A DNA stretch of 64,000 bases, from positions 1 through 64,000 of the forward strand of contig NZ_JMKI01000004.1 of assembly GCF_000712295.1 (NCBI RefSeq), in the 5' to 3' direction. Under the pieces are notes generated by a model. That model saw only the letters and a list, made by a program, of their open reading frames with translations. It did not search any database and was not told the origin of the DNA. The position numbers and the translations under genes were made by a program. The stretch is from Synergistes jonesii. Lineage in GTDB: Bacteria; Synergistota; Synergistia; Synergistales; Synergistaceae. Shown in pieces: positions 23,542 through 30,436 of this stretch (positions are counted from its first letter, which is position 1; each line of letters begins with the position of its first letter).

Positions 23542-23835
23542 TTAATCTACCCTGGCGGCGCGCCTAGTATCGGATGCGTCTGCCGATGCGGCGGTGTACT
23601 TCTTCAGGATTTCAAGGATCTCCGTCTTCGTGAGTATCTCCTCTTCCAGCTGTCTTGCCGCCTCCAGTACAAGCATCTCTCTGTCGAAACACTCGCGCGG
23701 CACGCCGTAATCGTAAAAAGCGAAACCCAGGCAGGTCTCGGCCCTGCGATCCAAAGAGTAGTAAAAATCCTCCTCCGGCTCCCTTCCCATACACACATTC
23801 AATTCCCTTTTAAGCGCTTCAAAATCCACAGACAT
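23542..23835 (-). CDS. Hypothetical early phage protein, 97 aa
   Basis: A 97-residue acidic protein (FEALKRELNVCMGREPEEDF; LEAARQLEEEILTKTEILEI) with no recognised family. Its last ~14 codons overlap a third copy of the dispersed hairpin element, so the C-terminal SADASDTRRAARVD is probably repeat-derived. It lies second or third in the operon led by the Cro-like gene. Confidence 0.6.
   Translation of the reverse strand: MSVDFEALKRELNVCMGREPEEDFYYSLDRRAETCLGFAFYDYGVPRECFDREMLVLEAARQLEEEILTKTEILEILKKYTAASADASDTRRAARVD
23556..23593. repeat. Dispersed hairpin element, copy 3 (diverged)
   Basis: Shares CGCGCCTAGT and the TGCGTYT loop with copies 1 and 2, but its stem is ATCGG/CCGAT instead of GCCGC/GCGGC. 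Both stem arms changed together, so the hairpin is preserved while the sequence differs. It overlaps the 3' end of 23542-23835. Confidence 0.5.
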
Positions 23836-23837
23836 AA

Positions 23838-24086
23838 CTAAACCTCCTTATCCTCGTCAGAACCAAGACCCTCGATGATAATCAATGTTCTTATAGCAAT
23901 TCTTAAATCGTCTGCTGAAAGCTCGTGCACCACTTTAGCGTGAGAAAGTCTGTCAAACAGACGATTGAAATCCAAGTCCGATAGACTATCGCTCAATAGA
24001 CATAATTCGTTACGCTCAGTCTCTATTGCGTATATTGTGTTTTTGATTAGTCCTCTGATGGTATCAAGCAAAATCTTTTTTTTCAT
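23838..24086 (-). CDS. Hypothetical early phage protein, 82 aa
   Basis: 82 residues from ATG 24086, overlapping the stop of the Cro-like gene by four bases. The longer frame would overlap that gene extensively. It has a basic start (KKKILLDTIRGLIKNTIYAI) and a helical, acidic end (ADDLRIAIRTLIIIEGLGSD). No family recognised. Confidence 0.55.
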   Translation of the reverse strand: MKKKILLDTIRGLIKNTIYAIETERNELCLLSDSLSDLDFNRLFDRLSHAKVVHELSADDLRIAIRTLIIIEGLGSDEDKEV

Positions 24087-24292
24087 TCCTGTGATCTCTC
24101 CTCCAAAATCAGCTCTTTGGCCGAACACCCCAGTGCCTTCGCGATCGCTTCAAGATGCTTCAGCGACGGCACATACCTCCCGACCTCAAAATTATTGAGA
24201 AAAGACTGAGAAATCCCCACCGCTTCCGCCAGCTGCGCCTGCGACATCCTCTTCCCCAGCCGCATCATCCGCATCTTCTCCCTGTCAAACAT
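24083..24292 (-). CDS. Cro-like XRE-family regulator, 69 aa
   Basis: A 69-residue HTH_3 protein (RLGKRMSQAQLAEAVGISQS, then FLNNFEVGRYVPSLKHLEAI). It is the first gene of the leftward early operon and lies opposite the CI-like repressor, the classical Cro position. It is transcribed from a clear sigma-70 promoter at 24327-24355. It would bind the operators between the two genes and favour lytic growth. Confidence 0.82.
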   Translation of the reverse strand: MFDREKMRMMRLGKRMSQAQLAEAVGISQSFLNNFEVGRYVPSLKHLEAIAKALGCSAKELILEERSQE

Positions 24293-24423
24293 CTGAACAC
24301 CCCCTTAATATTCGTATTACGTATATATTATTCACCATGCTTCTATTTATGTCAATCCATATATTCGCTATTATCCCTGTAATAAGATATTAGATACCCG
24401 TATAATTTAAGGGAGGTAGAGAT
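24293..24423. promoter_or_regulatory. Divergent switch region between Cro-like and CI-like genes
   Basis: A 131-bp AT-rich region. Candidate operator half-sites TATTCGTATTA (near 24308) and TATTCGCTATTA (near 24362) flank the leftward promoter. On the plus strand TATAAT (24401-24406) precedes GGGAGGT and the CI-like ATG, giving a very short leader. This is the likely lysis-lysogeny switch. Confidence 0.6.
24327..24355 (-). promoter_or_regulatory. Early leftward promoter (sigma-70)
   Basis: On the minus strand: TTGACA (24350-24355), a 17-bp spacer, and AATAAT (24327-24332). It points at the Cro-like gene starting at 24292, leaving a leader of about 28 nt. Confidence 0.8.
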
Positions 24424-24855
24424 ATGAACATTGGAGACATAATTGCTAAACGCAGGAAAGAAAGTAATTTCAGCCAAGAACAATTGGCTGAAGCTGCTGA
24501 GATTAGCCAGAGCTATATCAGCAGAATCGAACTCGGAAAAGAAAAACCTTCTTTTGAGTTGTTAGAACGTATAGCAGTAGCTCTCAATTGCGAGTTATTT
24601 ATCGATTTAGTGCCTATCGGCGAGCAGCGTCGGCTCTTTACCCCAGATGAATATCCGGTAGAAGACAACGCCGCTCTGCAAACATCGACGCCGACATGGC
24701 TCACCCTTGAAAACGCGCGCGCTCTTACTATTTTCGGCATCGCATATCAAAAATTGGAAATAGAAAAGAATACGCTCTCAACAGCCGAACTCAAGGCACT
24801 TGAAGGCATTATTGAAACATGTTTATCACTGATAACCCCAAAAGGAGGAGAATAA
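24424..24855 (+). CDS. CI-like XRE-family repressor, 143 aa
   Basis: A 143-residue protein with an N-terminal HTH_3 (NFSQEQLAEAAEISQSYISR, then IELGKEKPSFELLERIAVAL) and a C-terminal helical region (LTLENARALTIFGIAYQKLE) that lacks a LexA/CI-type self-cleavage domain. Induction would therefore depend on another signal. It heads a tight rightward operon: one base to the next gene and 23 bases to the third. Those two genes would therefore be expressed in the lysogen. Confidence 0.8.
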   Translation: MNIGDIIAKRRKESNFSQEQLAEAAEISQSYISRIELGKEKPSFELLERIAVALNCELFIDLVPIGEQRRLFTPDEYPVEDNAALQTSTPTWLTLENARALTIFGIAYQKLEIEKNTLSTAELKALEGIIETCLSLITPKGGE

Positions 24856-24856
24856 C

Positions 24857-25231
24857 ATGGAACTTCATACGGGGGACCCCATATTCGAAGAAACCAGCAA
24901 GAAGTTGGGCGTCGGGCTGAAAATTCAGCCCTTCTTTGTAGATGGCGTATGTAGTTACCTCGCCGCTTTCCTTACGCGAAATGACAATAAAAATACTCCG
25001 TTTAAAGAAACTGACGGGTTTAAGAAGATTGCCGCGCTTTTGTACCAATATGATTTTGAGCAGGGACAAAGGGGGACAGAAAGCAGAGGCCCATATGAAA
25101 ACTATATCTTTAAGCGCCACGAGAATATTCCCATAATAAAGGTGAAACAATCAAAAGATAAATTCGTTGTCGAGGACTTCAAACGCGATTATGACCATAT
25201 GCTCGCGGAAAACAGCAAGACAAAAGGATAA
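24857..25231 (+). CDS. Unknown protein in lysogeny operon, 124 aa
   Basis: A 124-residue AT-rich gene starting one base after the repressor stop, with AAAGGAGG upstream of the ATG. It shows GVGLKIQPFFVDGVCSYLAA and FKKIAALLYQYDFEQGQRG, ending with a basic-acidic helix (KDKFVVEDFKRDYDHMLAEN). I do not recognise a family. Co-transcription with a repressor and the DUF4062-like protein suggests a partner or regulator of the latter, by context only. Confidence 0.6.
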   Translation: MELHTGDPIFEETSKKLGVGLKIQPFFVDGVCSYLAAFLTRNDNKNTPFKETDGFKKIAALLYQYDFEQGQRGTESRGPYENYIFKRHENIPIIKVKQSKDKFVVEDFKRDYDHMLAENSKTKG

Positions 25232-25254
25232 TATAGAACGTACAGGGTAATAAT

Positions 25255-26244
25255 ATGTCATATCCAGCTACTGTTTATAAAATTTTCACAGCTTCTCCTT
25301 CCGACACATCAGAAGAGCGCAAAATAGTAGACGATACAATAAAAGAGTGGAATATCGTCAATTCAGAAAAAAATAGAGTGGTGCTTATGGATATGTCTGC
25401 GAAGCAAAACGCCTACGCTGACAGTGGAAAACCGCCACAGAAAATAATCAATAATCAGTTGGTTAAGGACGCGGATATATTAGTTGCCATCTTCAAGCGG
25501 AAATTCGGCAGCCCCACCGACACGCATCCGAGCGGCACTGCGGAAGAGATAGACATCCAAATAAATAAAAAGAAACCGGTTATGCTTTTTTTCTACAACA
25601 GAGAAACAGCAAGAGACGAGTTCGATTCTTGTAAAAATGATATTCAGAAAATTAACGAACTCAAAGATAAGTATAAGAACAATACATACTATCAGCTATA
25701 CCAATCTACTATAGATTTCAAAGACATATTCCGCAAAAACTTATACCAACTTGTTAACCAATACTGCATACACCAGCCTGTTGTCGAAGAAAGCGTTGAT
25801 GACTTCAATGCTCGAATACAAAAAATAATAGACGATCCCAAAATGTTCCGAATCAATATATTTACATATCCCAACAATGGGTATGCAGATGATACATACA
25901 ATTTGTATGACGACGATACTCCGACATCAACAACACAATATTCCGGCACTGGAAATCTGTATTGCTACAAGGAGAAATCTTTAAAAGATATTTTCCCATA
26001 TGTATCAAGTGCTGTTTGTACAAACAGAAAGACGGATGCGGGGGGATTTGAAAATGCAATAAAGCGCGCCGCGCTTGATAACGATTCAATGTCAATGAGC
26101 GATCTTTTTTTAGGCGATGGTATAGCAGATGAAATTATTGGAAGTATGGTAACAAAAGGACTGTTAAAACGTGAAAGTGAAAATGGATTTTTTATTTTAA
26201 CCGATTTAGGACTCGCACTAAGCATACGCCTAGAGAGGACATAA
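25255..26244 (+). CDS. Deoxyribosyltransferase/TIR-like (DUF4062-type) protein with C-terminal winged helix
   Basis: A 329-residue protein. The N-terminal ~120 residues have the Rossmann-like pattern of the DUF4062/nucleoside deoxyribosyltransferase/TIR-like group: KIFTASPSDTSEERKIVDD, a VKDADILVAIFKRKFGSPT strand-helix, and the key GTAEEID with a candidate catalytic Glu, followed by KKPVMLFFYN. The middle is charged and variable. The end (MSMSDLFLGDGIADEIIGSM, LLKRESENGFFILTDLGLAL) looks like a winged helix. Members of this broad group hydrolyse NAD or nucleotides, or form scaffolds in defence. It is expressed in the CI-like operon, so it is a candidate prophage exclusion effector. Confidence 0.65.
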   Translation: MSYPATVYKIFTASPSDTSEERKIVDDTIKEWNIVNSEKNRVVLMDMSAKQNAYADSGKPPQKIINNQLVKDADILVAIFKRKFGSPTDTHPSGTAEEIDIQINKKKPVMLFFYNRETARDEFDSCKNDIQKINELKDKYKNNTYYQLYQSTIDFKDIFRKNLYQLVNQYCIHQPVVEESVDDFNARIQKIIDDPKMFRINIFTYPNNGYADDTYNLYDDDTPTSTTQYSGTGNLYCYKEKSLKDIFPYVSSAVCTNRKTDAGGFENAIKRAALDNDSMSMSDLFLGDGIADEIIGSMVTKGLLKRESENGFFILTDLGLALSIRLERT

Positions 26245-26315
26245 TGTATCTTTAGAAAAATTTCGTCTATTTTTACAGAATCGGTTATGTCCGGGTATTC
26301 ATAAAACCCCATACT

Positions 26316-26337
26316 GAAATAAAAACCTAACCGCCCC
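26316..26337. repeat. 22-bp perfect direct repeat, left copy
   Basis: Identical over 22 bp to 28776-28797 (begins GAAATAAAAACC, ends AACCGCCCC). The pair brackets the block holding the DUF4145 and Clp-fold proteinase genes. Downstream, 26349-26424 is open and ends in NLTPAEAVGFRRPS, possibly the tail of a lost gene; a GC hairpin (CCGCCCCTC/GAGGGGCGG) lies at about 26410-26432. Confidence 0.65.
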
Positions 26338-26475
26338 ACCTGAAAATCCTGTAAAGGAGAGCGACGCCCCCGAAATGGACAACCTGACCCCCGCCGAAGC
26401 CGTCGGCTTCCGCCGCCCCTCCTGAAAACAGAGGGGCGGACGCAGCATAAAAATAGATAATCAGTTGGGAGTGTT

Positions 26476-26661
26476 TTAGTCATAATACTTGAGCATTTTA
26501 TTGAATACCTCAATTCCTTCGCCATAGCCAAGTTCTGTAAGAACTTCACACATGAGTTCATCCGCCGGCCCATGCCCGTCGGCGTTGCAGTGTGGGCGCG
26601 GCTTTCCGCCGGGGCAGTCAAACTCTCTCATTTTAGCCGCGAATTCTTCCGGAGTAATCAT
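26476..26661 (-). CDS. Small conserved-type phage protein, 61 aa
   Basis: 61 residues from ATG 26661 (AAAGGGA upstream). It reads ITPEEFAAKMREFDCPGG, has a Cys/His-containing centre, then ADELMCEVLTELGYGEGIEV and FNKMLKYY. Proteins of this kind are common as small hypothetical products in phages of gut anaerobes. Function is not established. It diverges from the DUF4145 gene. Confidence 0.6.
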   Translation of the reverse strand: MITPEEFAAKMREFDCPGGKPRPHCNADGHGPADELMCEVLTELGYGEGIEVFNKMLKYYD

Positions 26662-26703
26662 AATATCATCCCTTTCTTTATAATTTAATTGGAGGTGCAC
26701 ACT

Positions 26704-27315
26704 TTGAACAAATGGTTTAATGGAGACATTCGCTGGAGTAATACAGAGCGGTTATCCAATCGGGAATATCATTGCCCGTTTTGTTTAAATAAAGTTTCTT
26801 CAAATACAGGATATGGTTTTATTGTAACCTTTGAATATTCGGACAGCAGAATCGGATCTAAGAATGGGGCCATATACATATGCCCTCACTGCCAATATCC
26901 AACACTGGTAATCTTGGATTTCCAGTTTCCGGGAATACCGGAAGTCAAGTCTTTAGATCACCTTCCTGGGGTTATTAAGGGTATTTACGAAGAAGCAAGA
27001 ACCTGTATGAGCAACAACTGCTATACGGCAGCGTCGATGCTTTGCAGAAAAATCATTATGAACACGGCGGTCTCTGAAGGTGCGAAGACCAATTTAAATT
27101 TTTTCACATACGTAGACTACCTGAAAGGCAAAAATTTATTTCATCCAAAATGTGAATCGCTCCTATCAACAATCAAAGATAAAGGGAACGAAGCAAACCA
27201 TGAAATAGAAGATGTAACAAAGAACGACGCTAAAAACGTATTACTATTTACATATTACCTGCTTCTATATGTTTATGAGATACCAGGGAAAATCAACGCC
27301 GAAATCCCGGGATAA
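26704..27315 (+). CDS. DUF4145-domain protein with N-terminal zinc ribbon
   Basis: 203 residues from TTG 26704, chosen for the GGAGGT seven bases before it. The N-terminus has a zinc ribbon (YHCPFCLNK ... ICPHCQYP). The C-terminus is the DUF4145 helical domain (GVIKGIYEEARTCMSNNCYT, then AASMLCRKIIMNTAV; GNEANHEIEDVTKNDAKNVL). DUF4145 proteins occur alone or beside restriction and other defence genes, but the biochemical role is unclear. The gene is AT-rich compared with the phage core. Confidence 0.75.
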   Translation: MNKWFNGDIRWSNTERLSNREYHCPFCLNKVSSNTGYGFIVTFEYSDSRIGSKNGAIYICPHCQYPTLVILDFQFPGIPEVKSLDHLPGVIKGIYEEARTCMSNNCYTAASMLCRKIIMNTAVSEGAKTNLNFFTYVDYLKGKNLFHPKCESLLSTIKDKGNEANHEIEDVTKNDAKNVLLFTYYLLLYVYEIPGKINAEIPG

Positions 27316-27387
27316 ACACCGAAACGCAAATCCAGTTCCGGACAAAAATATCATATGAAGACCGTGGGGAGAAAAGGCCAGAAAACG

Positions 27388-27415
27388 AAGATTCCCCGCC
27401 GAAGCAGGGAATCTT
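27388..27415 (+). terminator. Hairpin between convergent genes, likely bidirectional terminator
   Basis: Stem AAGATTCCC/GGGAATCTT around CGCCGAAGCA, followed by TTACGC on the plus strand and preceded by an A-rich run, so it could act in both directions. It lies between the DUF4145 gene (plus) and the 64-aa gene (minus). Confidence 0.6.
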
Positions 27416-27475
27416 TACGCGCTCTTCCGGTTACTTTACCCTCGCGGGCAGCCGTTGCCGGAAGATTCCTTAAGG

Positions 27476-27670
27476 CTACCTGTTGAATGTCACATCAGAA
27501 ACAGTAGTGCTTGTAGCAATGAAAGGCTCCTCCCTACGGATTATCCCTCTCTCAACAAGCCGCTTATACCGCCTATCCGCACGCTGCATCACACTCTCCT
27601 CGGGCATGCTTACGCCATCGGGAATATTTTTCCGCATCAGCTCCTCATATTCCTTAACGTAATTCATCAT
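27476..27670 (-). CDS. Small protein downstream of Clp-fold proteinase, 64 aa
   Basis: A 64-residue protein (VKEYEELMRKNIPDGVSMPE; RADRRYKRLVERGIIRREEP). Its start overlaps the stop of the proteinase gene by four bases, so the two are translationally coupled. It has a helical, winged-helix-like segment but no family I recognise. It may be a regulator or partner of the proteinase. Confidence 0.55.
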   Translation of the reverse strand: MMNYVKEYEELMRKNIPDGVSMPEESVMQRADRRYKRLVERGIIRREEPFIATSTTVSDVTFNR

Positions 27671-28534
27671 ATAAACCTCCTCGTGTGAAAGAAAGCTCCA
27701 AGTTTTCTTTGTCCTATATAGTCGCGTACAAGTGCATAATATTTATTCAGATTAGACGCCAGATCCGCATCTTCTTCAAAATCGACAATTTCAAGTTTCA
27801 AATCTTGCAAGGTTTTGATATCAAGCCCTCTGCCATGGGACTTCCACCGGTTATTATCGCTCAGATCCGCAGCGATATCCTCGGCTCTCTTTTCCTTCTC
27901 ATCCGGTGTGACTGCCCTGCCTGGATCTGTAGTCCTATGATTATTCCAATTTTTGAATTTATATCGAACTAACCATTTCTTCAACAGTTCGATGCTGAGC
28001 TCCCTTGCCTGCTGATAATAACGCAGATTGGCAAGATCTAATTCCCTTAACATCATAAACTCAGCGTCGGTCAAATTATTTTCCCTTGATTTCTCTATAA
28101 ACTCCCCCACCTTATCGAGATACCCCTGAGCCGGAATATATCGTCCATCCTTATTGGGGACCTGCGGGTCTATTGGGCCAAGCACACTGTAATAATTCAT
28201 ATAAATTTCGTCGCCGCTCATACATAAGACCGTGCCTGCGCTGTAGGCATAATCCGGGATAGCAAAAACAACTTCGTCATAAAAATGGCGGACAACGTTT
28301 ACTATACGTTCGACCTCTTCTATACTCCCACCGTTCGTTGTGAGAATAAAAAATAACTTTCGTTTTTTTGTTCTTATCCTCCTCCAAATCAGCGAGAAGG
28401 TCTTTTATAATCCCAGATAACGTATTGAATATATCTGAATGGATATATATAACATCCGAGTCGGAAATTTTTTCTATTTTCATCAAATAAAAATTAAGTT
28501 GGGATTTTATAGTATCATCTAACGGAAAATCCAC
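27667..28534 (-). pseudogene. Clp-fold serine proteinase of the SDH family, broken by one frameshift
   Basis: Two adjoining frames make one ~290-residue protein. The first (from about 28534) carries SDSDVIYIHSDIFNTLSGII and ends in the wrong frame after KKTKVIF. Dropping one base in the T6 run (A6 at 28348-28353, plus strand) continues ILTTNGGSIEEVERIVNVV, AYSAGTVLCMSGDEIYM and SVLGPIDPQ, the Clp-fold serine proteinase signatures with the nucleophile Ser in YSAGT. The downstream frame is intact to 27667. It may be a real inactivation, a homopolymer sequencing error or slippage. It is coupled to the 64-aa gene. Confidence 0.75.
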
Positions 28535-28658
28535 AACCCCCACCCCTTACATTGCCTATGTCATATAAACCATATTTATATTCTCACACAACAATAAAAA
28601 TATAGCAATGGGTTTTTGCACTACATTTTTCGCCCCATATTTCTATCTTGCCAGCCTA

Positions 28659-28744
28659 TCCAGCTCATCCGCGTACCACTGCATCATCCGCACCCGTTCC
28701 GGCATATACTTCGCCTGGTTATAAATCTCGCGCACGCCTCCGGC
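28659..28744 (-). pseudogene. Remnant of an integrase 3' end
   Basis: Matches 83 of 86 bases of the intact integrase 3' end at 30465-30550, without gaps. It encodes on the minus strand GVREIYNQAKYMPERVRMMQ and WYADEL, i.e. the segment with the catalytic Tyr. No upstream integrase sequence remains. It forms a direct repeat with the intact gene, bracketing the toxin-antitoxin and HAD genes. Confidence 0.85.
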
Positions 28745-28775
28745 TTCCGCAGAACCTACAAATGGACGGGAAATC

Positions 28776-28797
28776 GAAATAAAAACCTAACCGCCCC
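28776..28797. repeat. 22-bp perfect direct repeat, right copy
   Basis: Identical to 26316-26337. It lies between the integrase remnant and the promoter of toxin-antitoxin pair 2. The ~330 bp from 28543 to 28878 hold only these elements and the promoter. Confidence 0.65.
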
Positions 28798-28823
28798 GTC
28801 CGCAACCGGCATAAGAAAAAGCC

Positions 28824-28851
28824 TTGACTTTTTAAATTTTGTAGCTACAAT
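28824..28851 (+). promoter_or_regulatory. Promoter of toxin-antitoxin pair 2
   Basis: TTGACT (28824-28829), a 16-bp spacer and TACAAT (28846-28851), then TATAGACACAT and AAAGGAGG before the ATG at 28879. The -10 region is the same in wording as that of pair 1 (TACAATATAGA). Confidence 0.75.
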
Positions 28852-28878
28852 ATAGACACATAAAAGGAGGTGCGGATC

Positions 28879-29142
28879 ATGGGCACAGTATGTGACAATG
28901 TGGTGCGTTTCCGGATCGACTCGGAAACAAAAGCAAAAGCCGCCGAAGCTTTAGATTGCATGGGACTCACCATATCCGACGCCATGCGCATAACGCTGCG
29001 CAGGATAAGCGAAGAAGGGCGCCTGCCCTTTGATGTGGAAATCCCGAACGCCCGCACCCGCCGCGCGATACGCGACATGCGCGAAGGGCGGACAACCCGC
29101 TTTGAGACCGTCGAAGAAGCTCTGAAAGACTTAGGCCTCTGA
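28879..29142 (+). CDS. dinJ: Antitoxin, RelB/DinJ family (pair 2)
   Basis: 87 residues from ATG 28879, which is correctly spaced from AAAGGAGG (a GTG nine bases earlier is too close). RelB/DinJ-type ribbon-helix-helix: VVRFRIDSETKAKAAEALDC, then TISDAMRITLRRISEEG. The acidic end (VEEALKDLGL) would contact the toxin. It is only distantly similar to pair 1 in this prophage. The stop is one base from the toxin start. Confidence 0.9.
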   Translation: MGTVCDNVVRFRIDSETKAKAAEALDCMGLTISDAMRITLRRISEEGRLPFDVEIPNARTRRAIRDMREGRTTRFETVEEALKDLGL

Positions 29143-29143
29143 T

Positions 29144-29416
29144 ATGTTGGCCATTGAGCTTACAGCCCAATTTAGGCGCGACAAAAAACGAATGGAAAAG
29201 CGCGGCGCCGACATGACAAAACTTCGGGGCGCCATCCTTCTGCTTGCGTCAGAAGCGGAAATACCGCCGAAATATAAAGACCACGCGCTGAAAGGCAATT
29301 GGGAAGGATGCCGCGATCTTCATATAGAAGCGGACTGGCTTCTGATATACGAAATCAAAGATAACACGCTGGGACTTGCCCGTACCGGCACGCACGCGGA
29401 CCTGTTCGGGGGATAA
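29144..29416 (+). CDS. yafQ: mRNA interferase toxin, YafQ family (pair 2)
   Basis: A 90-residue RelE/YafQ toxin. The catalytic set is kept: YKDHAL, DLHI, ADWLL and THADLF. Compared with pair 1 it is about two residues shorter just before the ARTGTH strand, which could alter the final beta strand. It is followed by a terminator. It belongs to the cargo block bracketed by the integrase-derived repeats. Confidence 0.88.
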   Translation: MLAIELTAQFRRDKKRMEKRGADMTKLRGAILLLASEAEIPPKYKDHALKGNWEGCRDLHIEADWLLIYEIKDNTLGLARTGTHADLFGG

Positions 29417-29452
29417 AATTTTATTCCCTCCCTCCTGCAAATACGAAAAAAT

Positions 29453-29480
29453 CCCTCCGGGCTTTCGCGGAGGGGCTTTG
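29453..29480 (+). terminator. Intrinsic terminator after toxin-antitoxin pair 2
   Basis: Stem CCCTCCG/CGGAGGG with loop GGCTTTCG, followed by GCTTTGTATATT. The opposite strand also gives a T-run (GATTTTTTCG), so it may stop the converging HAD gene as well. Confidence 0.75.
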
Positions 29481-29486
29481 TATATT

Positions 29487-30410
29487 CTATCCCATCAAAT
29501 GCTTTGGCGGCTCTATATCTGTATACCTGGCCTGTTTTTGCCTCTCTTCCACGCGAATGCGCTCCGCAAACTCCGTGATCTTATTGCACAGCCACATAAA
29601 AGCCGTTGTCCCCTCAGAATAATCCGCCTCCGCGTACATATTGATCCGGCCATCCGCCCGCATTTGCTCCACCTGCTTCAATGCTTTCATATCACCCTTA
29701 GGGTAAATAGCGAAAGTTGCTCCGCCATTCTGATTTACTACTGAAAACGCCGGCACGTCGCTTGGCCCGTCAGCCACATAAACCATGTTGATAAAATGCA
29801 CCCTGCGGTGCTCCTCCGGTATCTTCGTGTTCACAGTCATATCATCTATCAACCCGACACCCTTATTGATCTCGAAAAGGGCCCTTGTCTTCGTAGTATT
29901 ATCCAGTGAATACCCGACTTCGCTGATAATATATCTGCTTTTGTCATTAGGGTCGGGCCCCTCGATAAATTCACAGCCCCAGATCTGTTTAGCAAACCTG
30001 GCTACGCTTGAACCGCGGATAACCTGGCTGATCCCCGTACTCACGATATAATGCTCCAGCTTTATGTCATACTCCGCATAAATCGGCTCCTTTTCGATCA
30101 GGGCCTGCGTCCTTTCAAAAATATCAGGTATCCCGTCATAAAAACGCAGATTTTTCCCAAGGTCATACAATTTATCATTATTCAGCCCCTCAAACTTCCC
30201 TTCCCTGGCATAACGGATCATATGATTAAGATAAATCGTGTCAGGGTTTACCTTCACCTTCTGTTCTCTCATATACTTTGCCGGCAAAGCATTGACCTCA
30301 TCCCAAAAAACCTTTGGATTCACATTGTAAAACTCAAAAACAGGATCCTCCATATAACCATTGACCAGCGTCTTATCAAAATCCCACACAAGGGCGATTA
30401 TATTTGCCAA
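29487..30410 (-). CDS. HAD-superfamily hydrolase, cargo gene, 307 aa
   Basis: A 307-residue protein with HAD motif I WDFDKTLVNG (residues 9-18), a Ser/Thr motif II candidate (HYIVSTGIS), and motif IV in YVADGPSDVPAF, all three in order. It probably hydrolyses a phosphate ester; the substrate is unknown. The gene lies between the toxin-antitoxin pair and the integrase, reading with the integrase but separated by 26 bases from its stop. Such HAD proteins are seen on mobile elements; a role in nucleotide or cofactor recycling is possible, not shown. Confidence 0.8.
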   Translation of the reverse strand: MANIIALVWDFDKTLVNGYMEDPVFEFYNVNPKVFWDEVNALPAKYMREQKVKVNPDTIYLNHMIRYAREGKFEGLNNDKLYDLGKNLRFYDGIPDIFERTQALIEKEPIYAEYDIKLEHYIVSTGISQVIRGSSVARFAKQIWGCEFIEGPDPNDKSRYIISEVGYSLDNTTKTRALFEINKGVGLIDDMTVNTKIPEEHRRVHFINMVYVADGPSDVPAFSVVNQNGGATFAIYPKGDMKALKQVEQMRADGRINMYAEADYSEGTTAFMWLCNKITEFAERIRVEERQKQARYTDIEPPKHLMG

Positions 30411-30436
30411 AGTCCTGCTGCCTCCTTAGCTAAAAC

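Noticed and set aside
28340-28375. Programmed -1 frameshift in the Clp-fold proteinase
   Set aside because: The required shift is +1 (or loss of one base), and the T-run is not in the codon phase of a -1 slippery heptamer. A homopolymer error or mutation is simpler.
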